Assembly: GCF_000002985.6 (NCBI RefSeq)
Contig: NC_003280.10
Span: 15,000,501-15,064,500 of the forward strand
Length of the DNA stretch: 64,000 bases
Direction of reading: 5' to 3'
DNA from: Caenorhabditis elegans
Taxonomy: Eukaryota; Nematoda; Chromadorea; Rhabditida; Rhabditidae
Below the pieces are notes generated by a model. It was not told where the DNA came from. It was given only the letters and a program-made list of their open reading frames with translations, and ran no database searches. The translations under genes and the position numbers were made by a program. Positions 1 through 10,291 of this stretch are shown here, piece after piece (the first letter of the stretch is position 1; each line of letters begins with the position of its first letter).

Positions 1-84
1 CTGGAAAATTCTAGAATGTTCCAGAACCTTCTGGAAAATTCGAAAAAATTCTGGATTGTTCTAGAACCTTCTGGAAGATTAAAA
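1..84. repeat. Heat-shock-element-like array, left part
   Basis: This short stretch is made of inverted TTC and GAA units in the nGAAnnTTCnnGAAn pattern, for example GAATGTTCCAGAA. It matches the larger array at 571-735, so the two probably belong to one Helitron-type insertion that runs off the left edge of the window. C. elegans Helitrons carrying HSF-1 sites are known from the literature. Assignment to a named family here is inference. Confidence 0.6.
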
Positions 85-107
85 AAAAATGTTGCTGCGA
101 GATCTTC

Positions 108-358
108 GTGGCGAGACCCATCGTGGCGAGACCCATCGTGGCGAGACCCATCGTGGTGAGACCCATCGTGGAAAGACCCATCGTGGCGAGACCCATCGTT
201 GCGAGACCCATCGTGGCGAGACCCAAAATTTTGGCGGGAAATTTAAATTTCGTGGCGAGACCCATCGTGGTGAGACCCATCGTGGTGAGACCCATCGTGG
301 TGAGACCTATCGTGGTGAGACCCGTCGTGGTGAGACCCACCGTGGTAAGACCCAAAAT
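108..358. repeat. 15-bp tandem array (TCGTGGCGAGACCCA)
   Basis: About 15 copies of a 15-bp unit, TCGTGGYGAGACCCA, occur in two blocks separated by a short AT-rich spacer at 222-250. The first block is mostly the GGCGAG form and the second mostly GGTGAG, so each block probably expanded on its own. The unit is open in several frames, so the protein-like reading frames across it are repeat artefacts. Related single units recur near 4295. It probably lies inside the same insertion as the flanking heat-shock-element arrays. Confidence 0.9.
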
Positions 359-560
359 TTTGGCGGGTAATTTAAATATTCGGAGAAAAATATTTTGGCG
401 GGAAATTTAAATTTTCTGTGAAAAATATTTTGGCGGGTAATTTAAATTTTCGGAGAAAAATATTTTGGCGGGAAATTTAAATTTTCTGTGAAAAATATTT
501 TGGCGGGTAATTTAAATTTTCTGAGAAAAATATGTTGGCGGGAAATTTAAATTTTCTGAA
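358..560. repeat. 35-bp tandem array with E2F-like sites
   Basis: About six copies of a unit of roughly 35 bp, each containing TTTTGGCGGGAAATTTAAA or its GGGTAA variant. The two variants alternate, so the higher-order unit is about 70 bp. A further isolated copy lies at 229-250. TTTGGCGGGAA is the classical E2F/DP site; whether EFL-1/DPL-1 binds here cannot be read from sequence. The array adjoins a heat-shock-element array on its right. Confidence 0.8.
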
Positions 561-570
561 AATTCTAAAA

Positions 571-735
571 TTCTGGAAATCTAGAATCTTCTGGAAATTT
601 CGAAAAAATTCTCGAATGTTCCAGAACTTTCTAGAAAAATCGGGAAAATTCTGGAATGTTCCAGAACTTTCTAGAAAAATCGGGAAAAGTCTGGAATGTT
701 CCAGAAGTTTCTAGAAAAATCGGGAAAATTCTGTG
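571..735. repeat. 40-bp tandem array of heat-shock elements
   Basis: Three to four copies of a unit of about 40 bp contain GGAATGTTCCAGAA followed by TTTCTAGAA, giving several overlapping inverted nGAAn pentamers per unit, which is the HSF-1 recognition pattern. It lies in the presumed last intron of a ligand-gated channel gene. The arrangement is like that described for C. elegans Helitrons that spread HSF-1 sites. The right end is followed by a GC-rich segment, 737-770, that resembles sequence near 46545-46575. Confidence 0.8.
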
Positions 736-854
736 TCGTTGCCCGCGCCGTAGGTGCGGTCAGCGGCTGGTTGAATAAATATTGTTTTTCGAAAAACCAG
801 AATTTTGAGATTGTTGGAAAAATATCGACTAAAGATTCATACCAGGAGTGGGTG

Positions 855-975
855 GCAAACGATATTTTTCCGGCAAGTTGGCAAATTGCCGGAATTGAAA
901 GTTTCCGGCAAATTGGCATATTGCCGGAATTGAAAATTTCCGACAAATCGGCAAATTGCCGGAATTGAAAATTTC
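855..975. repeat. Degenerate TTGCCGG-type dispersed repeat
   Basis: Alternating 'ccggcaaattggcaaattgccgg' units. The left edge reads aggagtgggtggcaaacgat, similar to the edges of other copies of this family in the window, for example 12080-12110. It is intronic and non-coding. Confidence 0.8.
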
Positions 976-984
976 TGGTAAGTT

Positions 985-1163
985 TTTAAAATTATTGCAC
1001 CTCTGAGAGCACGTGGTGCCAGATTGTCTCATTTAGGTTTGATCTACGTCGATCTACAAAAAAATGCGGGTAAAGAAACGCAGAATTTTCAACTGATTTC
1101 GCATGGTTAAGAACGTGCTGACGTCACATTTTCCTAGTGGAAAAAATCCCGCACTTTTTATAG
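985..1163 (+). repeat. Dispersed repeat, copy 1
   Basis: This segment shares more than 100 bp with 24250-24440, including the stretches 'aactgatttcgcatggttaa' and 'gaacgtgctgacgtcacatt'. The copy stops at 'cccgcactttttatag', exactly where the last exon of the channel gene begins. The other copy continues past this point, so the exon's 3' splice site appears to lie within the repeat end. Confidence 0.8.
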
Positions 1164-1318
1164 AGGAGGAAGAGATTCTCAACTGGAGGTTCATGGCAAT
1201 GGTGATCGGCCGATTGTCCTTATTCCTCTTCACTGGCCTTATATTCGGCACCACGGCACTTATTTTCGCATTCTGCCCGAATTTGTTTACGGATAGCCCA
1301 ATTGTTGATATTGAATGA
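1164..1318 (+). CDS. Ligand-gated ion channel subunit, C-terminal exon (partial)
   Basis: This is the last coding exon of what appears to be a Cys-loop, nicotinic-acetylcholine-receptor-type channel subunit. It begins after the acceptor tttttatag and ends with TGA at 1316-1318; AATAAA follows at 1381. The exon encodes an acidic stretch (EEEEILNW), then RFMAMVIGRLSLFLF and a hydrophobic segment ending in FAFCPNLF. This fits the end of the cytoplasmic loop, the fourth transmembrane helix and a short extracellular tail of the family, whose TM4 usually follows a pattern like W-x-x-A-M-V-x-x-R-L. All other exons would lie left of the window, beyond a repeat-filled intron. The exact subunit cannot be named from about 50 residues. 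Confidence rests on the TM4 pattern and its position at the protein end. Confidence 0.7.
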
Positions 1319-1594
1319 ACGATTTTGTATTTTACAGTTTGAAATGTTCAGATTATATTAATGTTTTCTTAGATATGAACAATAAAACAGGTATGTGCTA
1401 ATTAATAATTTATTGAGAGAGACAAACGCCCATGAAAGAGCTCAAAAGATACAAAGAATACAATTAAATTACGAAGAAGTGAGAAGTGAACAATCGATGT
1501 GTGCTGCGCTTTACCTGAAAGATGAAAGTATATAAAATGTTATGATGTTAAGGTTCTATAAAATTCTTTCAAAAACTTACCAAAAACTTCGGGA

Positions 1595-3037
1595 TCAATT
1601 TTTCCCACAATCTTGATTGATAATCACATGTTGACCTAGTAACGTATTAAGAATTCTAACATCAACACGTGATTTGATAATGCTTGCTGTGATGATAACC
1701 CGAGATTTTAATGGGATAGCATTCTCCACCAACACAGAAAGAATATCACCCGCAGCAGTTTCCAACGAGCACCTAGTTCCTTTTTTCCATTTTCGAATAG
1801 CTGCGGAATAAGATGGAGTACCGATTGTAAATTGAATAGTAACGGTACGGAGACCGCAGGTAACCTTTTCAACTTTAGTGGGATGAGTGCCACGATCTTC
1901 ATATAATGTTGCAATAGCTTCCGTATTCACATCGATGCATTCTTCAACAAGTCGGGATAGCATACTTCCATTATCAACCACCTCAAGATCAAGAACTTGC
2001 GGCGACATCGCTTCCCAGTGACTGCCAAGATGAGCCGTGCGTCTTCTAACTTCTTCGTATAGAACTCCTGGTTTCAGAGAGCTCAGCGTCAAGCCCGGGG
2101 CCGCTTGTGGCAGAAAAGCTCGAACCACCCCTCGACAAGATTCACCAAGTAGTTTTGTAGGCACTGTTAGAGGCGTCAAAATATTATTCACCAGGATCAA
2201 TCTTTTGTCAGCTTTGAAATGAGATTGGTGGACGGAGAACGGCTCCGGCTGGGTGACACATCTCTGAACGACAGCAAACTTTTCGATACTCCAGTACTTG
2301 TGAGATTCCAGCTTCAAAACATGAGTGGAGTCTCTCAAATAGGAATCTGGAGGAACACCGTAGCGAACTTCCAGGCTGAAAACGATTATTAAATCTCCAA
2401 TTAGGAAATCACTAACAACAGCTTGTCTTTCTGAAAGAATATCATAGGAAAAGCATGAAAGGTCCGCTGAAAAGAGATCCGGACGATCATCAGCAGGCAA
2501 CTCTTTGAAAACTGAAAAACACTTTAAACTTGTACCTCCCTGTGCAACCACATAAAGAGCGTACGGCTGAGATGGTTTGGCTCCACAAAAAAAGCTCAAT
2601 GGAGGTCTCTGACTGTCAGCTGGAATTCTCATATGGCACCTACCAGGCTTCTTCATGCAAGGAATGGTCTCGTTGCGAAAGGCTTGAATATCATCGAGAT
2701 TAGTGTTCAGAAGCAGACGCTTTACAGGATTTTCGGAATTTTGCTCAACGTTTTGCTGGTCATGGTAGTAATCCTCAAATGGGTGACGATCAGAGAGAAT
2801 TGGATCCTTTAATTTAGCCGATATGGTCTTTGATTCCAAATTATTGGGAACAAATTTTGAATTAACCGGTACGGAGACCGTATCAAGTTTCATTTCAGAA
2901 ACTTTATGGGTAATTGATTGAATATTATTATCGGAATTGAGTCCGCGGAGAAGCTTGCTCTTTTGTAGAGCAGTTGGAGGATCTGGTGGGCTCAGGCCGG
3001 GTTGGAACATTTCGAAGTAGGAATCTTCAGATGTTAT
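1595..3037 (-). CDS. Unrecognised protein, single large exon
   Basis: An open frame of about 480 codons follows a good minus-strand acceptor (ttttgcag) at 3038-3045 and ends in TGA at 1595. The first ATG is at 3010, giving 471 residues if the acceptor is a trans-splice site; otherwise a 5' exon lies at higher coordinates. Codon use and length are gene-like. The N-terminal 120 residues are Ser/Pro/Asn-rich and probably disordered. The remainder looks globular, with alternating hydrophobic strands, and includes a CMKKPGRCHMRIP segment and a SLEVRYGVPPDSYLRD segment. I recognise no family. No signal peptide or membrane helix is evident. It converges on the ligand-gated channel gene, with about 280 bp between their stop codons. 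Whether it is expressed is unknown; an intact frame this long argues against a pseudogene. Confidence 0.6.
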   Translation of the reverse strand: MTSEDSYFEMFQPGLSPPDPPTALQKSKLLRGLNSDNNIQSITHKVSEMKLDTVSVPVNSKFVPNNLESKTISAKLKDPILSDRHPFEDYYHDQQNVEQNSENPVKRLLLNTNLDDIQAFRNETIPCMKKPGRCHMRIPADSQRPPLSFFCGAKPSQPYALYVVAQGGTSLKCFSVFKELPADDRPDLFSADLSCFSYDILSERQAVVSDFLIGDLIIVFSLEVRYGVPPDSYLRDSTHVLKLESHKYWSIEKFAVVQRCVTQPEPFSVHQSHFKADKRLILVNNILTPLTVPTKLLGESCRGVVRAFLPQAAPGLTLSSLKPGVLYEEVRRRTAHLGSHWEAMSPQVLDLEVVDNGSMLSRLVEECIDVNTEAIATLYEDRGTHPTKVEKVTCGLRTVTIQFTIGTPSYSAAIRKWKKGTRCSLETAAGDILSVLVENAIPLKSRVIITASIIKSRVDVRILNTLLGQHVIINQDCGKN

Positions 3038-3043
3038 CTGCAA

Positions 3044-4523
3044 AATTATTCTTTAAAGTGAGAAAACTGACGAAAATCATAGTATACTTGGAGAAAAATA
3101 ATATTAAAACAAAAAAAAAACGAAAAATTGACCACAAAACCTCAAAAAATGAAGATCTGGCGTTTAGGATAACCCCCCGCGCACTGCGTATGTGCCCTTC
3201 GCTGCAAGACCCACTCGCTACTGTAGTCTGGTTTAAATGCACAGCACACTCTACTTAAAAAGGTTCGGGGCGACAATCAAACTTTTGAGGAAAATTGTTG
3301 AAACTTCGAAAAAACCAGTGATTTTCAATCAGAACCTGAAAATCATTCCGAAATAATGTTTTAAAAATGCATCAACAGCGAATAGAGTTTCTATTAACTT
3401 TTTATAAATTTTTTAAAAATCGATTTCGGCATAAAAATCATTAAAAACAACGAAAAAAGCCTAAAAATTCCCAAAAACAATGGGAAACGTTTGAATTTAC
3501 AATTTTGCCAAACTCCGAAAAATGTGATACTTTTTGATGTTTTTTGGAACACCAAAACTACTGAATTCTGAGTAAAAACCTGGTGTCTGAATAAGTTCCG
3601 TGTAGAGTGTTTGCTTAAGCATCAAAATAACTCAATTTATGCCATTTTACTAAATTTTTGGCGAACAAATCAATAGTTTTGGTCAAAACTGTATTGTTAA
3701 ATTTTTGATATGTACGGCAAATTTCGAAATTTGCCGAGCTCGGCAAATTCGGCAAATCTACTTTTTTGAAATTTGCAGTGCTCGGCAAACGGCAAATTCA
3801 GCAAATTTGCCGCACACCCCTGGCTTTCACCCCATAGTAATTGACAAGCCAAAATAGTTCTATAGAACTCCGTAAATCTGTATGGGTCTCGAAGCGACAA
3901 TCAAATTTTTGAGAAAAACCGTAGAATTTCGAAAAAACCAGTGATTTTCAATCAGAGTCTGAAAATTATTCCGAAATAATGTTTTAAAAATTCATGAATA
4001 GCGAATAGAGTTTCTATTAAATTTTTATAAAGTTTTAAAAATATCGAATTCGGCATAAAAATTCCCAAAAAAACGATGGGAAACGTTTGAATTTACAATA
4101 TTGCCGGCAAATACCTAACGAGACCCGCGGTTCAGGGGCGGGGCGTTTTCAATTGTCAGTGGAGCGCGCTTGCACCCCCACATATTCACGCTCCGTAAAT
4201 CCACACAATGTCAGCCCGAAATACGTGCCCACTGGGCCCCAATATGTCTGCGTCTCTTCTGGACCTTATAAGAAGAAAACGTGTGGCTGTGATCGTGGTG
4301 AGACCCATTCAGAAAAATAGTGTGTACCTTTAAAGTCGAGTGTCAAATTTTAACGGAATTAAAATTTAAAGCTGCCCCATTTTCATTCACAACGATGTTA
4401 ATTTTTGCGGTATTGGGGGAATTGAAAATAAAATAAATAAATAAATAAACTATTATACAGAAAAAATAAATTAATGGGAAAAAAATAAATTATTTGACAG
4501 AAAAATAATAGAAATGCTTGGCT
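3044..4523. other. Intergenic, repeat-rich
   Basis: No supported gene. A diverged direct duplication pairs 3265-3500 with 3893-4095; both contain 'accagtgattttcaatcaga' followed by 'ttattccgaaataatgtttt' or a close variant. Between them, 3715-3825 is a TTGCCGA-type repeat ending 'ccgcacacccctgg'. The segment 4105-4315 is GC-richer, holds a 'cagtggagcgcgcttgcacc' motif and ends in 'cgtggtgagaccca', the unit seen at 108-358. AT-rich sequence from 4320 to 4523 probably includes the 3' UTR of the minus-strand gene that follows. Confidence 0.7.
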
Positions 4524-7500
4524 TCAAAGGCTCATGCTCCATCCGCCAACCACATTTATCAGTTGATCTCCGTCCATCGGGAAGTCCTTCGAGTACTGCT
4601 TGAATCGATGCAAGTGTCGCCGTGATCGGACCCGTTTCTGACGTTCGACACGATCCATTGGCACGAGCATCGGGAGCACATCTTGAACCAGGTCTCGCCG
4701 CGAAAATCGTCCATTGAGAGCCTCGTAAGCGTTCCGGACACCTTCCGAATATCCAGCCTGAGATTCCGCGAGCTTCTGGCGATCCGTATCCCATAGTTTC
4801 TCCACTCCCGGTGAGCGGCTCAGAGCCACTGCTCCGTCTGGGAGAACATCCGCGTACTGCTCGAAGAGCTCCTCCATTCGTTCCTGTGTCTTGGTTAAGC
4901 TGCAACGTGGCTTTTCCCAGTGCTCGGAGAATCCGGTTGAAACGAGATGGCGAGTTGTAAGTGGGAATGGGCGGTGTGGAGCCAGCGAGAAAAGATGAGC
5001 TTGATGGAGGAGAGCACTCAGATCGTGATTCACGGACTCGGAGAGCTGCTTGATCGTCGCGTCGTCGATAATCACGTTACGGCACGAGTAGACGAGATTC
5101 TGAAATTAAAAGAATTTTAATAATTTTTTTAAAATTTAAATTTTTCGCTAAATTTTTTTTCCACCTTTTTGGAAATCAATCTGATAAAAAATATTATAAA
5201 TTCGAAAAAAATTAATTTTGGAAACCAGTTTTCAGTAGTTAAGCTCAAAATTCCAAAAAAAATCGGGAATTTTTCACCAAAACCGAGGTTTAGAGGAACA
5301 ATTTCGCTGGAAATGTGTTTTTTTGGAAATTTCTGGAAATTTTTTTAGCGTCTTTTCCGCTTCATTTTAAGCCGAAATTAGTAGAAAATTCGATTTTTGA
5401 TCATTTTGATCTTAAAAATGTTTCTGAAATTTCTAGAAGTACCTGTACATATTTCTGTACTCTGCATTGATTTCTATTCAAGCAAATCTCCAAATGGGGC
5501 CTCCGTAGCTCAACTTGTCCCCATCGTCGTGGCCATTCTTGCTCACAAGTGAACACAACCGGCACGGCAGCTTCATTCACAGCTTCCAGAAGTCCAAGGA
5601 TCCCATGACGATCGAGAGTCTCAAAGAACACATCGACATGCTCAAAGACCACTAGACTCTGCACAAAATCCTTTGGCGCCAGTTGTGGTGGTGGTGCTGG
5701 AGTTTCACGCGGAATTGTCTTGTAAAACGGGATGGTACGAGTCGGATGCGGCTGCTGATCCACACGATGAGAACGGAGAGCCTCCTGAAGGTTTCTCTTG
5801 ATCTCTGAGCCACTTCTGCCGGTTTCCGGGCCAATTGAGATTATACGCATGTTTTCTTGCTTGGCGAGAGCACGGAACTGCAAAAAATTTTAAATTTTTG
5901 GAGAAAACCAGATTTTTTTCTTGCAGAAAATGTTAGAGTTTTCGTTTAAAAAAAGACGATTTTTTAACATTAATTTTCGTTGAAAAAACACAAGAAGTTT
6001 ACCATTTTTGAGTGCCGTAATTGCCGGAAGTTTTGGAAACCGGCAATTGCAGGAATTGCCGGAAATTTCCAAAACCGGCAATTGCAGAATTTGCCGATTT
6101 CCGAAAATTTTCAAAACTGGCAGTTGCAGAAATTGCCGAATTCGCCAAAAATTTCCAAAACCGGCAATTGCCGAATTTGCTGGAAATTTTCAAAACTGGC
6201 AATTACAGAAATTGCCGAATTCGCCAAAAATTTCCAAAACCGGCAATTGCCGAATTTGCTGGAAATTTTCAAAACTGGCAATTACAGAAATTGCCGAATT
6301 CGCCAAAAATTTCCAAAACCGGCAATTACCGAATTTGCTGGAAATTTTGGAAACCGGCAATTGCAAAAATTGCCGAATTCGTCAAAAATTTCCAAAACCG
6401 GCAATTGCCGAATGTTTTCAAAACAGGCAATTGCAGAAATTGCCGAAAATATATAAAACCGGCAATTGCCGAAATTGCCAAAAATTTCCGATTTCTGAGC
6501 AACCCTGAATTAGAGCTTTTTTATTCAAAAGTTTCTGATTTTTTTCCAAAAATTCCAATTTTTTCTGAAAATCTCCAAGCTTCATCCCGTACCAAGGCGG
6601 TCTTTCCAACTCCAGACGGTCCAATCAACACCAGAGGATTCTCCAGATCATCATCCTGATGCTCCACTTCATAATCCTCATCGGATTCATGATCCTCATC
6701 CCGTCGCTTCCTCTTTTTCTTCTTCCCCTGCTGCTCCGCAATCTCTCGCTCCATGGCTTTCCGCACTCGACGCTTCCATCTTCGGAGCCATCCCCGCACC
6801 GTTGGCTCTTCTTCGGCTCCTTCTACCAGTGAATCCATCGTCGACGGATATATTGTTGTTGTGCAGCTATTTTGGGGCACTTCCAGCTTTTCCAGCGATG
6901 AATCCGGCGGATTTTGAGCCATTGTGAGTTCCCGGCTTCGCTCGTAGGGCTTATGGAGCTCAAGGAGATCCTCCTGAAGCTCAGAGACAATCCCAGTTGA
7001 ATCTAGAATTTTTGGGTCGAAACTTCTAGATTTGAAGATCTTCCCATCGTCGATTTCTGCGAATTCCTCGAAAATCGCTGGCAAAATTGGGATTTTCTCG
7101 AAAAACTGATAGGTTTCAGCGCACAAATCTCCCCAATGCTCTTTTCGACGGACTCCGTTGCTCTTTTTGGAGAAGCTGGAGCTCGGCGGGCCTGAAACTG
7201 ATCCCATTGGGCTATCCGATAGAGTTGTCACTTTTGGAGTGACTGCAGGCTTCACAGGTTTTGGAGAGAAAATCGAGAAAACTGGGCCGGAGCTGCTGGG
7301 CTTTTGGCTTGTTGGTGGAGTTGATTTGGTCTGGAAAATTGGGTTTTTAAGAAAAAGAAGGCTTTTTCGGCTAAAAATTAGGCTTTTTCGAATTTTTTTA
7401 ATAGAAAACCAGTGTTAGTTTCCAAAAAAAGCTTTCAAAAAAAATCATTTTTCGACGATTTTTTGATTTTCTAGAAATAAATAATTGAATTTTCTTAATT

Positions 7501-9911
7501 TTTCTCTCAAAAATCTAAAAAATTGTGTACCTCCGCCTTTTTCAGCTCTAGCATCTTCTTATTTCCCACTACTGGAGTTGATTTCGAAAAAATCGTCGCC
7601 AATTTCCCATTTTCCGGCGCCTCAGGACTCGAAATAACCACAATTTCTTCCTCGGTTTCCGGCGCTGCGTCGTCAGAAGTGGGCAGGGGCTTCGCAACTC
7701 TGAAGTACGCAGAAGATCTACGGATTTTGAGTTTCTTCTTCTCCTCTTTGATCTCTTCCGATGATTTTGCAGGAGGCTCCACGGTTTTTTCCGGAGACTC
7801 AGATTTCCGAGATGGCTCGGCATCTTTTTCCAGGGTTTTTGGTTCCACGGATTTTGCAGCCATTGATTTCCGAGCTGTTCGGACCTTAGGCTCCACCTCC
7901 TTATCCAGAGATTTCGATTCCAGAGATTTCGATTCCACGGAGTTTCCGGAATATGCAGAGGATCTTCGCGATCTCTTCTTCTCAGCTTCAAGTGGTTTGG
8001 AAATAGATTCCACCTCCTTTTCCGCAGATCCAAAGTACGCTGAATATCTGCGATTTTTGCGTTGTTTCTTCTCGGATTCCACCGCCATTTCCACACAGTT
8101 GACTTCCACGGAGTCGGCTTCCCCATCCAGAGACACCACAGGTTTCTTGGCAGATCTCGGCGCGAAAAAGCTGTGAATTTCCGATTTAAGAGGTCCTCGT
8201 TTCGCCAGGGGCTCCAGATCATAGCCGGGATCGTGGTTTTCTCGTTTTTTCGAGCTGCTTTCCTCGCGTTCGTCTTCCAGCAAATCACACGACTTCACCG
8301 GAGGCTCTATGGCATCCGGATTCAGACGAAGCGATCTACGGGATCGCTTGGATTTTTGCTCTGGCTCCTCCAATCTCGGCTTCTCAATTTTCGCTGGCGA
8401 CTTCAGAGGTGACGCTGCGCCGAGGATGAGAGATTTCCGGCGTGATGATGGTCGCGTTTTCGATTCCACCGATTTCGTGTTCACCGACTCAAGTGCGGTC
8501 TCCGTCACAGATTCAGCCGAGTAGGATGCAATTGATGACGTGGATGGTGCAGAGCCTCCTCCTCCGTCGCCGAACACCATTTCCGCGTTGAATTGGAAAA
8601 CGTCCTCCGATTGCATTTGCTCGAGCTGAAAGAAAAAATTGAAGAAAAAATCAATATTAGACTCCACCCATTTTTTACCTTTGCCTGTGACGTAGGTGTC
8701 AATCGGAGTTTTACTGTGCTGAGGCGTTCTCTGTTCGGATTCATCGTGTCCTCCTCATCGTCCGAGTGTGGCATCACCAAATCGTTTGGATTCTGCAAAA
8801 AAAAGAGATTGTCCGAGAGGAGTACACGGGGAAAAGTTGCAGATTTTGATGAAAATGTGAAGTTTTTCGGGTGAAAAAGTGTCAAATTAGTGTACTTTTT
8901 GTGAAAATAAGCCCATTTTCAGTAATTTCAGACTTATTTTTGGCTTTAAAAATACTAAAAACGCCAAAAACTGGAAAATTCACGGATTTCCGAGAGAAAA
9001 CTTGGTTTTTTCAACGAAAATCTGGCATTTTTCAGTTAAAAACCGCGCTAAAAACGTGTTTTCTCTTAAAATTTCGGGGACTTTCAGCGATTTTTCGGCA
9101 AAAAATCGATTTTTCAGCTTATTCCGCAGCCTACTAACATAATTGGGCCTCGGCGTTATCACTCGAATCGAGCATATCTTGTTGAACTTCAGTTTTCCCG
9201 ATGTTCCACGCTTTTGCGGCGTTTTCGACATGCTTCTACGATATTTCTGCATCACACGTTGAGCGGCCTGCTGGGTCAGCGATTTTCGTGGCGGGATCAT
9301 CGCACCGTCAGCTGGACGAACTCGAATCGGCGTTTTGGTGGCGGATTTGAGGCATGGCTTCACGGCGACACGTTCTCCAACGTCGAACTGAAATTAGAAT
9401 CGTTGAAAAAACGTTGTGAGACCCATTTATCAGTTTTTGAATTTCATGAGCCTTTGAAATACAAAAATCGATCAAAATAATTGATTTTCAGCCAAAATCT
9501 TCATTTTTGAGGCACTTTTCCGGCAAAAATCTGGAAATTTTCAGCTTTCGCAGCTCAAATCCTCACCGAATATCGAATCGGCCGCTGACAAGCACGAGTT
9601 CTCGGTGGTGGCGGCGGCTGAACCAACGGTAGCGGCGCGATTTTCAGCTGAGCCATTCGTTTCGGCTGTACACGCTTTTGAACGGGGCTCATCACGTCTT
9701 CGGAGCCGGAACTAATGAATGAGCTCATGATTTTGATGCCAAGCGAGGAACGACGGCGAGCAGGTCTGGAAATTGAGAGATTTTATCGAGAATTGAGGGT
9801 AAAAACCAACCTTTTTGGTTCTTCCGTATGTTCCTTATGCTCTGGAATTGGCTCTGGTGGTGCCGATGTGGATGGAAGTGAGTTTTCATCCAAAGTAGGA
9901 TTCTCTTCCAT
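4524..9911 (-). CDS. ATAD5/ELG1-like AAA+ ATPase (PCNA unloader)
   Basis: Eight exons, all minus strand: 9811-9911, 9567-9765, 9139-9387, 8679-8792, 7531-8625, 6593-7330, 5443-5877, 4524-5099. They encode 1168 residues. ATAD5/Elg1 forms an RFC-like complex with RFC2-5 that removes PCNA from DNA after replication. The first roughly 590 residues are low-complexity, basic and Ser/Glu-rich, with repeated RR-S/Y-SAYF motifs. A PIP-box-like segment, EIHSFFAPRS, lies near residues 368-378. A clear Walker A, GPSGVGKTA, ends exon 6 near residue 823 and is split by an intron from FRALAKQENMRIISIG. The Walker B region reads LVVFEHVDVFF (family: FEEVD), followed by PVVFTCEQEW. The region between Walker A and B matches the ATAD5 layout, including GRSG after strand 2. 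The C-terminal 190 residues are helical. The gene diverges from the plus-strand gene at 10292. ATAD5 is a better fit than RFC1 because there is no BRCT and because of the FExVD spacing. Confidence 0.85.
6010..6500. repeat. Tandem TTGCCGAA-type array in ATAD5-like intron 6
   Basis: About 12 diverged units of roughly 40-80 bp, alternating 'ccaaaaccggcaattgccga' and 'gaaattttcaaaactggcaa'. The unit has no stop in several frames, producing long open frames (up to about 200 codons) on both strands that contain only repeat-derived peptide. The array fills most of the intron between the Walker A exon and the next exon. Confidence 0.9.
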
Positions 9912-10291
9912 TTTTACTGCAAAAAAATCGATAAATGACGGAAATTCAATGATTTTTCATGGGAAAATGTGAGAAATTAAGCGAATAATTCGATTTTTAA
10001 CATAAAATCTGTGAAAATTGAAGAAAAATCGAGAACAACTGATTTCATGGAATATTCCAAAAACCACGAAAACTGAAAATTTTCCCTCCGAAAAGAAAAT
10101 GAAAATCAACATTTCGCGCTGTCTCACTAGAGCGCGCTTGCGCGCACCTCTCGTTAAAAACGCGGCAATTCAAATCAGGGTTTTTTTGCGTGAAACCCCA
10201 AATGACAGGAAAACGTGTATAAACTTCGAGAATGTTCGATTTTGATTAAACTAGAAAAAAGAACCACAAAAAATCAATCATTTCCTTTATC
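9912..10291. promoter_or_regulatory. Shared divergent promoter region
   Basis: About 380 bp separates the start codons of the minus-strand ATAD5-like gene (ATG at 9911) and the plus-strand gene at 10292. A minus-strand acceptor (ttttttgcag) lies 5 bp before the ATAD5-like ATG and may be an SL1 trans-splice site. A palindromic GC core, 'agagcgcgcttgcgcgca', lies at 10130-10148 and resembles the gagcgcgcttgca motif scattered through the window. No TATA box is obvious. Confidence 0.5.

Noticed and set aside
108..358. CRISPR-like array
   Set aside because: The 15-bp units are contiguous without unique spacers and the genome is clearly eukaryotic.
5980..6659. Three overlapping plus-strand open frames of 158-212 codons
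   Set aside because: Repeat translations opposite the ATAD5-like intron 6, with no start context and no coding composition.
7523..8412. Plus-strand frames of 217 and 116 codons
   Set aside because: Antisense shadows of the Ser/Glu-rich ATAD5-like exon 5, whose minus-strand frame joins correctly to both neighbouring exons.
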